A stretch of DNA of 64,000 nt from positions 682,001 through 746,000 of the forward strand of contig CBDHHO010000004.1 of the NCBI GenBank assembly GCA_965263485.1, written 5' to 3'. Shown piece by piece: positions 34,977-44,434 of this stretch. This DNA comes from Haliotispira sp965263485. GTDB lineage: Bacteria > Spirochaetota > Spirochaetia > SP-2023. The translations under genes were made by a program, and so were the position numbers. Below the pieces are notes generated by a model that was not told the origin of the DNA, searched no databases, and worked only from the letters and a program-made list of their open reading frames with translations. Positions within the stretch are counted from its first letter, which is position 1. Every line of letters begins with the position of its first letter.

Positions 34977-36153
34977 ATGGAACACAAGTTCAGTAAAATT
35001 CGCTCATCGCTCATCGCTCATCGCTCATCGCTCATCGCTCATCGAAAAAATTAAACCCATATAGCAGAGGAAATTATTTCTCTGCCGGTATTTTACGCCC
35101 ATTTATCCTTTTATTTGTCTGCTCCCTGATTTTGTGGGTCGCCTGCGATCCGCCCGATGATGGGGGCAATGATGGGGTCGATAATGGGGCCGATGACGGG
35201 GTGCCCCGCACGGTCCGCTTTGAGAAAACGATCATCGGCCTGCGGGAGTTTCTGCTCACCGTTACCGCAGAACCTGCCGGGACATACGAATTTATCCTTA
35301 ACGACTCCTCAGCCGCCCCCGCCTGGAGCAGCGTCAAAGACAATCCCGCCCTGATAACGCGCAGCTTCTCCGCCGAGAAAAACTACCAGCGGAAAATCTA
35401 CTTCAGCGTCACCAAAGATTACGAGCCCCGCCCCACAACGCGGCGGTCGATCTGGGCACCGAGCCTGAGAGCAAATATCCGGGCTTTATGAGCCCGGGGC
35501 AGCAGTACTACGTCCACGCCTATCAGAACGCCACCCACCTCAAGAGCTCTGGGGCGATCACCACCGCAGATTACCCTGACGCTCTGCCTGCTGCCATCAC
35601 GACTGAAGAAAGTGGCCTGCGTGCTACACCGGATACACCGGGCACACCGGGAGCCCCCATATCGGATTCGCCGCTCCGGGCCCTGTGGGGCATGGATATG
35701 TGGACAAAGAATATTGACGATGCCGCGATAATCGATGCCGCGGACAATCATGGCAGTAAGGTAGCACTGCGTCGCATTGAGGTGGGAAGCGGAGAAATTC
35801 TCTACCTGCCGGTACGCAGCATCCAGCCCCTCCCGGATAATACGAGTACTTGTATTGCCCTTGTGAGTAAATTAGTCTTAAGAACCGGGTTCAATACGAA
35901 AATAGATGAGTATGATGTAGTGCATCTGGTTTACCCTCCAGTGGCGGGAAATTCCTATCACGCTGACAATCCTCCTGAGGGCGGCTCGGTGTTGTTCCAC
36001 GGGCATCCTTTTCAGGGAGCTCGGCAGGCCTACTACGATATGATGGGTCAAATCGATACCACCCAAAACTACAGCTGGGCCCAGATCATAAGTAACTGTG
36101 CGCCCACCACGAATCGTATATTGGCACCTTCTTTTACTCTTGCGGCACCGTAA
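34977..36153 (+). pseudogene. Lipoprotein locus 1: heptamer-switched lipoprotein gene, frameshifted twice
   Basis: ATG 34977 (AAGGAG nine bases upstream) starts MEHKFSKIRSSLIAH and runs through six CGCTCAT repeats to an early stop at 35054. One more repeat would join it to NPYSRGNYFSAGILRPF, then a signal peptide with lipobox LWVAC (Cys at 35144). An acidic Gly/Asp linker and a beta-rich body follow. A second break lies at 35426-35434 (CCCCGCCCC): by comparison with locus 2 one C is missing, after which the body continues in another frame (MSPGQQYYVHAYQN, RALWGMDMW). The body family is unrecognised but paralogous to locus 2. Confidence 0.8.
35001..35044 (+). repeat. Heptanucleotide array (CGCTCAT x6)
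   Basis: Six perfect CGCTCAT units plus CG, between the start codon and signal peptide of locus 1. The unit is open in all three frames, so a change in copy number only changes the downstream frame. Confidence 0.97.
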
Positions 36154-36419
36154 TTGAGGGCTGGCGCCAGCTCGCAAAAAGGAAGGTCAGGCCTTGGCTG
36201 CGCACGGCCCGCCCCTGGTTTCTCCCATGCTGCGCCAGCTTGCATGGGAGTCGCCTCATCAAAAGCAAATTTTTAGAGCTGTCCTTTAATTTGACAAAAT
36301 CCATCCGTCACACTAGCATCAGCAGTAGATTGATAACCTAATTGATCAGTTCGGGTTTTGAGGAAGACTGCGGGACGTCGGAATTTTCTCACGGACCTGC
36401 CCTCTGCCAAGGAGAACAC

Positions 36420-37988
36420 ATGTCCTGTATCCCGCTCAACTATGACCCCGCACAAGTTGTGCCCCGCATCGCCCACATTGGTCTGGGAGCCTTTCACCGC
36501 GCGCACATGGCCTGGGCCTGCCACGAACTGCTAGAGCAAAGCATCAAGAACTCTGGGAGCCCGGACTGGGGCATCTGCGCTTTGTCGCTGCGCGGTAATA
36601 CCAGAGTCCTTGAAGCCTTGGAACAGCAGAACCACCGCTACTTGCTGGCCATCCAAGGGAGGCAGAAAAGTGAAGTCTGCGAGGTCGGCTCGATTGTACG
36701 CTCTTTGGATGCGGTGCGAGACGGCTTGGAAGCCGTGGTTGCGCAACTGGCCACAGCCGATATCGTGAGCCTGACCATCACCGAGAAAGGCTACTGCATT
36801 AACCCCGCGACCCGTCGGCTGGACGAAGAGCAGCCCGGGGTCCGGCACGACCTGCGGCTGCTAAAAAACCATTCAAGCCTTTCCCCTTCTTCCGCTCGGG
36901 ACGCGCCACTGCCCCGCACGGTACTGGGCTTTTTAGCCCTCGGGCTGGCGCAGCGCCGGAGTCGGCAAAATCGGGGACAGGCCCTGTTGTCCTGCGACAA
37001 TATCCCCGGCAACAGCCAAGTCTTGTGCCGCGCCCTGCTGCGCTTTCTGGAACTCTTGGAACCGGACGGGTTTGCCGGGCTGCGCTGCTGGGTCGCAGAA
37101 AACTGCGGCTTCCCCTGCACTATGGTGGACCGCATTACTCCGGCGGTCAGTGCAGAGACCCTGGGGCAAATTGCCGATCTGGCGGGTCGGCACGACCCGA
37201 TTGCCCTGGCCACCGAAGAGTTTACCCAGTGGGTGATTCAGGATTCGGGCCGCGATTTCCCCTCCGGTCGCCCGGCCTGGGAGCGAGCCGGCGGCGTGAG
37301 CATGGTGGCTGGCGAGCCCGAAGTGGCACTCTACGAAGAGATGAAGCTGCGCATGCTCAACGGCTCGCACAGCTTCTTGGCCTACTGTGGCTGCTTGGCG
37401 GGCAAGACGTATATTTTTGACTGTGTGCAGGACGAAGTACTGCGCACGGCCTCTCAGCGCTTTATCCTTGAGGAGCAAAGTCGCGCCTTGGGCCTTCGGC
37501 AGCGACCCGACTTGGGCATCGACTTCGCGGCCCTTACAAGCTATGCAGAGCAGTTGATCGAACGCTACAGCAACCCGCATATCTTTCATCGCTGCTATCA
37601 AATTGCCATGGACGGCTCACTCAAGGTGCCGCAGCGTTGGCTGGACGGCTACCGCGCGGCCTCAGGGACCGGGCCCTCTGGAGGCTGGCATTTTCTGTCC
37701 TTCGCGCTGGCGGCCTGGCTGCAATACCTGAGCGGTCGGGACTTGGAGGGCCGGCCCATCGAGGTGCAGGACCCCCATGCCCAAGCGCTCCGTCAGCTCA
37801 TCGAAGCAGCAGAGCCCGGGGGGGAAGCTGCGGCCTTGTTCTCTTTTGCGCCGACCTTTGGCGAGCTGCGCAACGATAGCGAACTGATCCAGAAGGTGCA
37901 GCACAAGCACCGGAAGATCCGCACAGAAGGCCTTTTGCCCGCTTTGAAAGATCTGGTGGAGTGCCCCTCCCGGCTCCGCACGTTGTAG
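36420..37988 (+). CDS. uxuB: Fructuronate reductase / mannitol dehydrogenase family
   Basis: A 522-residue polyol dehydrogenase with the N-terminal NAD motif IAHIGLGAFHRAHMAW, LTITEKGYCINP, LSCDNIPGNSQVL, FPCTMVDRITP and KLRMLNGSHSFLAYCGCL, all family hallmarks (the conserved Lys of KxxxLNxxH is present). It reduces D-fructuronate to D-mannonate in glucuronate breakdown. AAGGAG lies seven bases before ATG 36420. It forms an operon with uxuA downstream, which makes UxuB more likely than a mannitol enzyme. Confidence 0.9.
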   Translation: MSCIPLNYDPAQVVPRIAHIGLGAFHRAHMAWACHELLEQSIKNSGSPDWGICALSLRGNTRVLEALEQQNHRYLLAIQGRQKSEVCEVGSIVRSLDAVRDGLEAVVAQLATADIVSLTITEKGYCINPATRRLDEEQPGVRHDLRLLKNHSSLSPSSARDAPLPRTVLGFLALGLAQRRSRQNRGQALLSCDNIPGNSQVLCRALLRFLELLEPDGFAGLRCWVAENCGFPCTMVDRITPAVSAETLGQIADLAGRHDPIALATEEFTQWVIQDSGRDFPSGRPAWERAGGVSMVAGEPEVALYEEMKLRMLNGSHSFLAYCGCLAGKTYIFDCVQDEVLRTASQRFILEEQSRALGLRQRPDLGIDFAALTSYAEQLIERYSNPHIFHRCYQIAMDGSLKVPQRWLDGYRAASGTGPSGGWHFLSFALAAWLQYLSGRDLEGRPIEVQDPHAQALRQLIEAAEPGGEAAALFSFAPTFGELRNDSELIQKVQHKHRKIRTEGLLPALKDLVECPSRLRTL

Positions 37989-38038
37989 AGCTCCCCTTGA
38001 GATCTCCCCTTGAAATCTCCCCTTGAGGAAACACATTT

Positions 38039-39127
38039 ATGCGCATGAGCTTTCGCTGGTTCGGGCCGGAAGACCCGATCCCCCTCTCCTATATCCGCCA
38101 GATTCCGGGCATGGAATCCGTGGTGCCCTCGCTGTTTCACATTCCGGTTGGAGAAGTCTGGCCGAAAGCCGACATCGCGGCCCTGAAGCGGCGGATCAAC
38201 GATGCCGGACTGAAGCTGGAAGTCATTGAGAGTCTCAATGTTCACGAGGATATCAAGCTGGGGGCAGCAGCCGGCAGTCGCCGCGATGAATGCATCGAAA
38301 ACTATCAGCTCACCCTGCGTCGCCTGGCCGCCGCAGGGGTCGAAACCGTTTGCTACAACTTTATGCCGGTCTTCGACTGGACCCGCACCAGCCTGTTCCA
38401 CCGCTTGGTCGACGGCTCACAGACTATGTCCTTCGACGGCGAAGAATTGGGCCGGCTGGGCCCCGATGGCTTGTTCGCCAAGATTCAGAGTGAATCGGAG
38501 GGCGTGGAACTGCCGGGGTGGGAGCATGAGCGCCTGAGCGAACTGCGGCTGCTGCTTGAGCGCTACGCCGGGCTGGGGGCCGAGGGCCTGTGGCAAAATC
38601 TGGCCTACTTCCTCTGCGCCGTGATACCCGTGTGTGAGGAAGTCGGGATCAACATGGCCCTTCACCCCGATGACCCACCGTGGTCGATCTTTGGCCTGCC
38701 GCGGATCATTACCGGGGCCGAGAATCTGGAGCGATTTCTGGGGCTCTACGACTCGCCGCGCAATGGCCTGACGCTGTGTGCCGGTTCGCTGGGGGCCAAG
38801 CAGCAGCACCGGATCCCCGACTGTATCCGGCGCTTTGGCAGCCACATCCATTTCGCCCACGTGCGCAACCTGAAGCACGAAGGGGGCAACACTTTCCATG
38901 AGTCGGCTCACCTGAGCTCCTGCGGCTCGCTGGACCTCTTTGAGATCATGAAGGCGTACCACGACATTGGCTACACCGCTCACATCCGGCCCGATCACGG
39001 TCGCATGATCTGGGGCGAGAGGGGCCGGGCCGGCTACGGTCTTTACGACCGCGCCTTGGGTGCGAACTATATCCTAGGTCTGTGGGAAGCCATCAAGAAG
39101 AGCTCGGCAGGAGCAGCCAGTTCATGA
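38039..39127 (+). CDS. uxuA: Mannonate dehydratase
   Basis: A 362-residue TIM-barrel enzyme starting MRMSFRWFGPEDPIPLSYIRQIPG and containing ESLNVHEDIKLG, CYNFMPVFDWTRT, MALHPDDPPWSIFGLPRI (metal-binding His), HFAHVRNLKHEG and HIRPDHGRMIWGE. It converts D-mannonate to 2-keto-3-deoxygluconate. It lies 50 bp after uxuB, across a short tandem repeat (TCTCCCCTTGA). A gene for the next step (KDG kinase) is not in the window. Confidence 0.96.
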   Translation: MRMSFRWFGPEDPIPLSYIRQIPGMESVVPSLFHIPVGEVWPKADIAALKRRINDAGLKLEVIESLNVHEDIKLGAAAGSRRDECIENYQLTLRRLAAAGVETVCYNFMPVFDWTRTSLFHRLVDGSQTMSFDGEELGRLGPDGLFAKIQSESEGVELPGWEHERLSELRLLLERYAGLGAEGLWQNLAYFLCAVIPVCEEVGINMALHPDDPPWSIFGLPRIITGAENLERFLGLYDSPRNGLTLCAGSLGAKQQHRIPDCIRRFGSHIHFAHVRNLKHEGGNTFHESAHLSSCGSLDLFEIMKAYHDIGYTAHIRPDHGRMIWGERGRAGYGLYDRALGANYILGLWEAIKKSSAGAASS

Positions 39128-39226
39128 TACCAATCCGTAAAAGTAGCATTCTTTCCGATGTGGGCTCCCTGGTCCGTGACACGGGCTCTGTTTGTGAATG
39201 CACTTCCCGTTTTGCAACGATATCCC

Positions 39227-42200
39227 TTACCTGTGCAGAGCCGCGCCGCAGTAGGGGCAGAAATTGCCCCGGGCTGAGCCCGGAGCCCCCGAAGAATCAG
39301 AAGTGTCAGACATGCTGGGGTGTGCATCCGGGAGCGCTCCAGGGACCCCGGGCCTGCCACAGGCGGGGCACTGCTCCGACACCGCGCCCAGCTCCAAAAT
39401 CAAGTCGCCCTCCTGGACGCTGACCATCTTGTGGGTCTTCTGGAAGTTGGCCGCAAGATGTACTTTCCTGACCACCCCATCGCGCTTGGCAAAGATGCCT
39501 TTTTCCTGCTTCATGATGGAAATATTACAGAGCTCCTGCCCCTGTTTGACCAGATCGCCTTCGCTGACGTGGACGATCCACAAATCGCCACTGGAGATGG
39601 CTCCGATCTGATTGGGGTCATTCGGGTCGGCTTGCCGCCGACCCTCAGGCCCGCCGATGCGACCCTTGCAGACCTGCACCTGATGGCGCACCAGTTCGTG
39701 GTTGAGCTGGAAGCCCGTCTGGGCCATCCCGGCCTCGTTCGGCGCACTGACTTCGAGCAGCTGGAAGTGATGTAGCTTACCTTTGGAATCGCTGAACGAG
39801 AAACTCTCACCCGGCAGTAAGCCCTCAAACCAGACGGCAGCGGGCAGGCAGTTGGGGTCGCCGAACTGGTCCTGGAACTTAAGCAGGGCGATGGTGTCGG
39901 CCGGGTGATTGAGGTAGAGCAGCAGCTCGTCTTCGCTGACCCTGCGCCCCAGCTCGGTCTCCAGCCGGGCCTGTTCCTCCTCCCGGTGATAATCTGCTAG
40001 GCCGTCCAGCGGCGAGCCCACGCCCTGCTGCACCTTTTGATAAATTCTGCTTCCCTGCTCGCGACCAAAGGTACTGTGATAGATCCATTCGGCGGGGAAG
40101 CCCAGCGGCAGCGGGCCAAAGTCACCCTTGAGCAGGCTCTTGAAGGAATCGTTGGCTTCAGCAAAAAGCTGGAGGCGCTCCTCTTGTTCGCTGAGTGGGG
40201 CAGGATCCTGCCCCTCGTTTCCCAGAGAGCGTCGGGCCAGCTGGAGTACTCGCTGCACCTCATCCGCTCCACCGCGCTTATGGGCACTGCTGATCGTCAA
40301 AAAGGCATTGTTCCAAGTGATCTGAGCCCCCGGTGTGACATCGTGGTAGAGCACCAATTGACGCACGATGCCCAGATATTCGAGTATCTGCGGCAGCAAA
40401 AAAATATAGCCTTGCTGCAAAGCCCCCTCCTGCGAGGAGGAGATCGCTCCGCCAGGCATGCCGTGCTGCACCACATTGTGATCATAGCCCTGAAAATAAG
40501 GGGTGCAGTAGCGGTCGAAGAAGGGCAGCAACTGCTTGAGCACAAAGTTGCAGTCATCCAGTGCCTGCGGATCCAGCAGGTCGCGGAGGCCTGCGGCCCG
40601 CAGAGCGGCCCGAGTGGCCCCGACAGGGCCCTGCCCGTACCAGCGGCAGGCCGCGTCCATGCCCACATCCAGAATCTCGACACCGGCCTGCGCGGCCGCA
40701 AGCAGCGCCGGCACGAACAGACCATCGGTGGCGTGGCGGTGGTAGTGCAAAATCATGTCGGGCCAGCGCTGCTTCAAGCCACGAGCCAGCTCGGCAATGT
40801 AGTCCGGCGCACAGATTCCGGCCATGTCCTTCAGTCCCAGAATAATGCGCCGACTGGCCTCCTCGTTCGTGCAGGACGCTATGCCGGCACACATTTCAAG
40901 AATCTGCTGCGCCACTCCGAGGTAGTGCTCCACACTATAGCGTTGGCCTACCACTGAGAGCGAAATCGCCGGCTCAAAAACCACGTCATCACGCCCCAGC
41001 ACCACTTCGGCCAGTGGGGTCATATTTTGGGCATAGTTGAGAAAGTCGAAGCAGCGGATGATATCGTAGAGCTCACAGAGCCGCCGGCACATTTGCCGCA
41101 TCATGACGCGCCCCTGCGGCTTGTAGCCCAGCAGGTTGGTTGAGCGCACCAGAACCTGTTGCAGCGTGTGGGGTGCCAGCTTGCGCCATTCGCGCCCTTC
41201 TTCCAGTGGCGAGGTCATATTGGCCCGGATGTTCATGTGGAAGTGGGCCCCTCCGCCGGTCTCCAGCGACAGAAAACCACAGCGGTCCAAGTAGGGGCCG
41301 ATCACCCGGTCCTCGGCCAGACGCATACGATTGCCGCTATTCGACTGGGTGATGTCGCGGCAGGTGGTGTCGCCAAAGTGGATTTTGTCGCTGTTGCGCA
41401 GCATTTCGAGCAGAGCCGGGCGATTGCGCTGCGGGTAGCGTATCGAGGCAAAAGTCGTTGTGGGGGGAAGTTCGTAGTAGTGGTGCCCATTGCTGCGGGC
41501 CTGCCCCGGCCCGAAACCCAGGCGCGGCTGACCGAGACTGCGATACTCGCCCAGCTTGATGTAAGGGTTAAAGCCGCGCGCGCTGATTTCGGCGATCAGG
41601 CGGCTCAGACGCAGGGCCTCGGGCTCCAGGTGATGGTAGTCGAGCAGCTCCGGATGATCCTCGACAAAACGAGTGGAGAAATTGCCCCGGGCAAAGTACT
41701 CGGAAGCTAGGATCATGCGGTAGAACGGCAACGTGGTCTTCAGGCCGGAGATCTGGTATTCCTGCAAAGAGCGGATCGCCAGCCGGATCAATTTGTCCCA
41801 GCTGTTGGCGTAGCAGATCAGCAGCGAGCCGGCCGAGTCGTAATGGGAGGGGAAGCTGTAATTGCTGGTCAGGTTGGAGTCAATGCGCACGCCCGGACCA
41901 CCGGGTGAGTGGTAGCGTTTGATCACACCGGAATTGGGACTGAAGTTGTCCTGCGGGTCTTCTAGGTTGATGCGGCACTGCAGCGACCAATAAAAAGGCC
42001 GCAGCTCTTCCTGCTTCAAGTTCAGCTCGGCTCCCAGAGCCACGGCGATCTGCTGCTCGACCAGGTCAATGCCGTAACGGCTTTCGGTGATGCCATGCTC
42101 GACTTGCAGCCGGGTGTTGACTTCGATCAGGTAGGCTCGGGCCGGCTCTCCCTTGTTCGGGCTTTCGACCAGAAATTCCACGGTGGCCAAGGTGTGGTAG

Positions 42201-43153
42201 CCTGCGGCCAACACGATGCGCCGCGAGTAGTCTTTGAGCTGCCGACGCAGCTCTTCGTTCATGCCATTCCAGGGCGAAGGGGTGATTTCCAGCAGTTTCT
42301 GGTGCTTGCGCTGCAGGCTGCAATCGCGCTCATCAAAGACTAGGACGTTGCCGTAGCGGTCGGCCAGTACCTGGATTTCGATGTGCAGGACCTCACCGAG
42401 AAATTTTTCGACATAGAGCCTGGGATTCCCAAACGAGGAGGCTGCGATTACCTGGGCTTTTTCAAAGGCGTCTTTTAGCTCGCTGGGCTCGCGAATGATC
42501 ACGATGCCGCGTCCGCCGCCGCCGCCTTCGGCCTTGAGCAGTACCGGCAGCTCCATGGAATCGATCTGGCAACGGGCCTCTTCGAGGCTCACAGCGCCAT
42601 CCGAGCCCGGCACGATGGGAATCCCCAGCTCTTTGGCCAAGGCGCGGGCCCTGAGCTTCGAGCCCAGCAGCTCCATGGCCTCGCTGTCGGGGCCGATAAA
42701 GGTGATCCCGGCCTCCCGGCAGAGGCTTGGGAAGCTGGAATCTTCGGAAGCAAACCCCCAGCCCGGATGGATGGCCTGCACCCCGGCCTCTTTGGCCTTG
42801 CTGACGACTTGCTGAATGTCGAGGTACGCAGTCGGATTGGCTCCCAGCAACAGCACTTCATCCGCCGCAGAAATGGCCGGAGAACTGCGATCGATGTCGG
42901 TGGCCGTGACGATGGCGTGACCCCTCAGGCGCTCGCGGATGGAACGGCAGATGCGGCGCGCAGGAATACCCCGGTTGGCCACCAGGATGTGCATGCCTTT
43001 GGTACGTTGCAGCAGCTCCCGAAAGCTGCGCCGAATGGGTTGGAAGCTGGCAGCCTGAGCCACTCTGGTCTCCTTGGAAGCTGTCTCGAATCTTGCTTTT
43101 GCCGCGGGCTGAGGCCATGATTTCCCAGATCTCTTCAGACAGTGCCTCTCCAC
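39227..43153 (-). CDS. Multidomain biotin carboxylase-carboxyltransferase (pyruvate carboxylase-like)
   Basis: A 1308-residue protein. Biotin carboxylase (about 53-500): MHILVANRGIPARR, LKAEGGGGGRGI, EVNTRLQVEHGITE. Carboxyltransferase (about 600-1080): DTTCRDITQSNSGNRMR, a LKDMAGI lysine, HYHRHATDG metal histidines. Biotinyl domain (about 1185-1250) with NISIMKQEKG, lysine near 1214. It resembles pyruvate carboxylase, but several signature motifs differ (SNSGNRMR for LLATRMR; GGGAHFHMN for GGATFD; MKQE for MKME). The C-terminus adds about 45 residues with CPAC and CPYC pairs, like a split zinc ribbon. GTG start; Met54 is an alternative. The acceptor substrate is uncertain. Confidence 0.82.
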   Translation of the reverse strand: MERHCLKRSGKSWPQPAAKARFETASKETRVAQAASFQPIRRSFRELLQRTKGMHILVANRGIPARRICRSIRERLRGHAIVTATDIDRSSPAISAADEVLLLGANPTAYLDIQQVVSKAKEAGVQAIHPGWGFASEDSSFPSLCREAGITFIGPDSEAMELLGSKLRARALAKELGIPIVPGSDGAVSLEEARCQIDSMELPVLLKAEGGGGGRGIVIIREPSELKDAFEKAQVIAASSFGNPRLYVEKFLGEVLHIEIQVLADRYGNVLVFDERDCSLQRKHQKLLEITPSPWNGMNEELRRQLKDYSRRIVLAAGYHTLATVEFLVESPNKGEPARAYLIEVNTRLQVEHGITESRYGIDLVEQQIAVALGAELNLKQEELRPFYWSLQCRINLEDPQDNFSPNSGVIKRYHSPGGPGVRIDSNLTSNYSFPSHYDSAGSLLICYANSWDKLIRLAIRSLQEYQISGLKTTLPFYRMILASEYFARGNFSTRFVEDHPELLDYHHLEPEALRLSRLIAEISARGFNPYIKLGEYRSLGQPRLGFGPGQARSNGHHYYELPPTTTFASIRYPQRNRPALLEMLRNSDKIHFGDTTCRDITQSNSGNRMRLAEDRVIGPYLDRCGFLSLETGGGAHFHMNIRANMTSPLEEGREWRKLAPHTLQQVLVRSTNLLGYKPQGRVMMRQMCRRLCELYDIIRCFDFLNYAQNMTPLAEVVLGRDDVVFEPAISLSVVGQRYSVEHYLGVAQQILEMCAGIASCTNEEASRRIILGLKDMAGICAPDYIAELARGLKQRWPDMILHYHRHATDGLFVPALLAAAQAGVEILDVGMDAACRWYGQGPVGATRAALRAAGLRDLLDPQALDDCNFVLKQLLPFFDRYCTPYFQGYDHNVVQHGMPGGAISSSQEGALQQGYIFLLPQILEYLGIVRQLVLYHDVTPGAQITWNNAFLTISSAHKRGGADEVQRVLQLARRSLGNEGQDPAPLSEQEERLQLFAEANDSFKSLLKGDFGPLPLGFPAEWIYHSTFGREQGSRIYQKVQQGVGSPLDGLADYHREEEQARLETELGRRVSEDELLLYLNHPADTIALLKFQDQFGDPNCLPAAVWFEGLLPGESFSFSDSKGKLHHFQLLEVSAPNEAGMAQTGFQLNHELVRHQVQVCKGRIGGPEGRRQADPNDPNQIGAISSGDLWIVHVSEGDLVKQGQELCNISIMKQEKGIFAKRDGVVRKVHLAANFQKTHKMVSVQEGDLILELGAVSEQCPACGRPGVPGALPDAHPSMSDTSDSSGAPGSARGNFCPYCGAALHR

Positions 43154-43311
43154 AGAACGCGGGCAAAATTTGCCCGCACTATACTAAAAGGGCCGGGCTT
43201 TGTCTGCTTTCGCCTGTTAGGCAGGCCGAAAATCCTCAGACGCTCTCGCGTTTGACCTTTGGAAGACTCGTTTAAAGTCTTGTCACTCGAGCCAACAAAT
43301 TTGTAACGATA

Positions 43312-43475
43312 GGGTACCTCTAAAAATTCGCTTTTGATGCTGAATCAGCGAGATTTTGCCGATGGCGAGGAAGTGAAGCCGAAGCATACTTTGCTGTATG
43401 GTAAGGCCTTGCTGACGAAGCTATTCGGCAACAAGATCGCGATTCAGCGCGGAATTGGGATTTTTAGAGGTCCCC
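43312..43475. repeat. Full-length TIR element bordering the ISL3 relic
   Basis: Ends are GGGTACCTCTAAAAATTCG and GGATTTTTAGAGGTCCCC, with the common 164-bp interior. No target duplication is found: the right flank is the start of the 539-bp direct repeat, consistent with a later rearrangement at this point. Confidence 0.88.
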
Positions 43476-44382
43476 TCAAGTATATCATCATTAAAAATGT
43501 TTCTGTATTCCTGTGACCCCTAGCCCGAACCGCTTGAAATATAACTGTTCAACCCTTCCAGACGGGCGCTTGTCTTACCTGAGCGCCAGCGCTCCACCAC
43601 CTTATCCCCATGTTTCTCCAAGCTGTCCAATGCTTTAGCCATCGGCTCTAATAAATCCTGATCTTTTATCAGTTCTCTCGAATAATTGATAAATCTTCGA
43701 ATCCTCCACTTGGCTCCTTGTAAAGTTTTCGCACCTCTTATCCAAGATAATTTCTCTTTTATCTGATACCCCGTCATCGTCTGAAAACCTCCCGCTTCAA
43801 GCTCCAGTAAAGCTTCCAACTGTGGCTTTATCAGGGCATTGTTCGCCGGGTTCTTTACTACTGCGTGCATGCTTAGGGAAATTCTTATGGGGACATCTAA
43901 AAATTCGCTTTTGATGCCAGACGAAGGGATTTTTTGCGGCAGCGAGGAACGGAAGCCGAGCCATACTTTGCTGTATGGCACCAATGTGAGCTGGCGCAGC
44001 ATTGGTGAAAGAGTAAGGTAAAAGAGCTTCCTTTTCTTGCCCATGGGACTAGAATACGCCTGATACCATGCTCTAAACATTTTGTTCGGGGTACTTTTGC
44101 GCGGATGTAGCAATGGTGTTGAAAGAAGTTTCAATGCCGCCATTCAAGTTCTTTAAAGTCGTGAGCAGGGCACATTTTCTTACACTCACGGATACTTGGA
44201 GCCACGCTCAGCTTTAATTGCGATGTGTAATGCATGTGGCTGCTTCTCTGAGTTCCTGACTGATAATCTGCCATGGTTCGCTCAGTCCCAGAATTAAAAG
44301 TTGCTTATCGTTCATTTCCCCATTGTATCATCTTTACCTAGTATCATCTTTACCTAAAATCCACAAAACGTACCGAAGAGCC
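43475..44382 (-). mobile_element. ISL3-family IS relic, copy 1 (transposase pseudogene)
   Basis: Minus strand. At 44382 a TIR-like end GGCTCTTCGGTAC is followed by a broken transposase: MNDKQLLILGLSEPWQII (start 44315), CKKMCPAHDFKELEWRH (zinc-finger end), YIRAKVPRTKCLEHGIRRIL and VPWARKGSSFTLL, with stops between. The DDE core is missing. A partial MITE (43889-44013) replaces it, then the C-terminus follows: MTGYQIKEKLSWIRGAKTLQ through WRSGKTSARLEGLNSYISS (ends 43520). The order and motifs match ISL3 (IS204/IS1165-type) transposases. Confidence 0.85.
43889..44013. repeat. Truncated TIR element inside ISL3 copy 1
   Basis: The left end GGGGACATCTAAAAATTCGC and about 105 bp of interior are identical to the complete element at 49050. 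The right part and end are absent, and IS sequence resumes at about 44014. Confidence 0.8.
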
Positions 44383-44384
44383 AC

Positions 44385-44430
44385 AAAATCTCGCTGATTC
44401 AGCATCGAAAGCGAATTTTTAGAGGTCCCC
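44385..44430. repeat. Right-end fragment of a TIR element
   Basis: It runs from AAAATCTCGCTGATTCAGCA to GCGAATTTTTAGAGGTCCCC: the last 46 bp of a common-type element in reverse, directly after the ISL3 end. Confidence 0.75.
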
Positions 44431-44434
44431 TGGA

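Noticed and set aside
35001..35044. Heptamer arrays as a CRISPR remnant
   Set aside because: The units are 7 bp with no spacers and lie within a coding start; they are simple sequence repeats.
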